A DNA stretch of 64,000 nt, from the NCBI GenBank assembly GCA_963692955.1, contig OY843587.1:310001-374000 (forward strand), read 5' to 3'; not shown here. Within the stretch, counting starts at the first letter, position 1. The text below holds more notes on this DNA, generated by a model. That model was not told the DNA's origin and searched no databases. It worked only from the letters and a program-made list of their open reading frames with translations. This DNA comes from UBA5158 sp963692955. GTDB lineage: Bacteria; Pseudomonadota; Gammaproteobacteria; DSM-16500.

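Overview
The window holds two genes of one two-partner secretion (TPS) locus, both on the + strand, and almost nothing else. The first 1,038 bases are the C-terminal part of a TpsB-type outer-membrane transporter (FhaC/ShlB-like). After an AT-rich gap of about 336 bases comes a TpsA exoprotein (filamentous-haemagglutinin type). It starts at the ATG at 1375 (or the in-frame GTG at 1357) and stays open in one frame to the last base, so at least 20,875 codons are visible and the stop lies outside the window. At roughly 1.9-2 MDa before its end is reached, this is among the largest bacterial proteins one would expect to meet. The host must be Gram-negative, because it makes a 16-stranded outer-membrane TpsB pore. 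The AT-rich spacer against a roughly GC-balanced gene suggests a moderately AT-rich proteobacterium, but the lineage cannot be fixed from these data.

Layout of the giant gene: signal peptide (1375-1491); secretion (TPS) domain with an NPAGI motif (1492 to about 2244); Gly-rich transition ending in WLLDPYN (to 2709); a proximal zone of old, divergent beta-helix repeats (2710-9852); a middle zone of about 48 kb of young, nested repeats (9853-58530); and a distal zone that again diverges (58531-64000) and contains exact 73-residue repeats. The middle zone is built from a few large modules, called here A (595 codons), B (about 1,040 codons longer), C (about 571 codons) and D. They share one common hub and are joined in different orders: C C, half A, A, BA, A A A, BA, A A A, B D, C C, half A, A, BA, A, BA, A, B D, degenerate A, 71-73mers, B D.

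Some copies are identical over 0.9-1.5 kb although 4-17 kb apart, and the block of C C A at 9.85-16.2 kb reappears about 26 kb downstream. All size changes are multiples of three and the frame is never broken, which argues that the protein is expressed and selected. Inferred working of the locus: the TpsB pore recognises the N-terminal TPS domain of the giant TpsA after Sec export and threads it to the cell surface, where the repeats fold into a very long beta-helical fibre used for adhesion, contact or spacing. Large strand-reversed open frames across the repeats are by-products of codon bias and are not annotated as genes.
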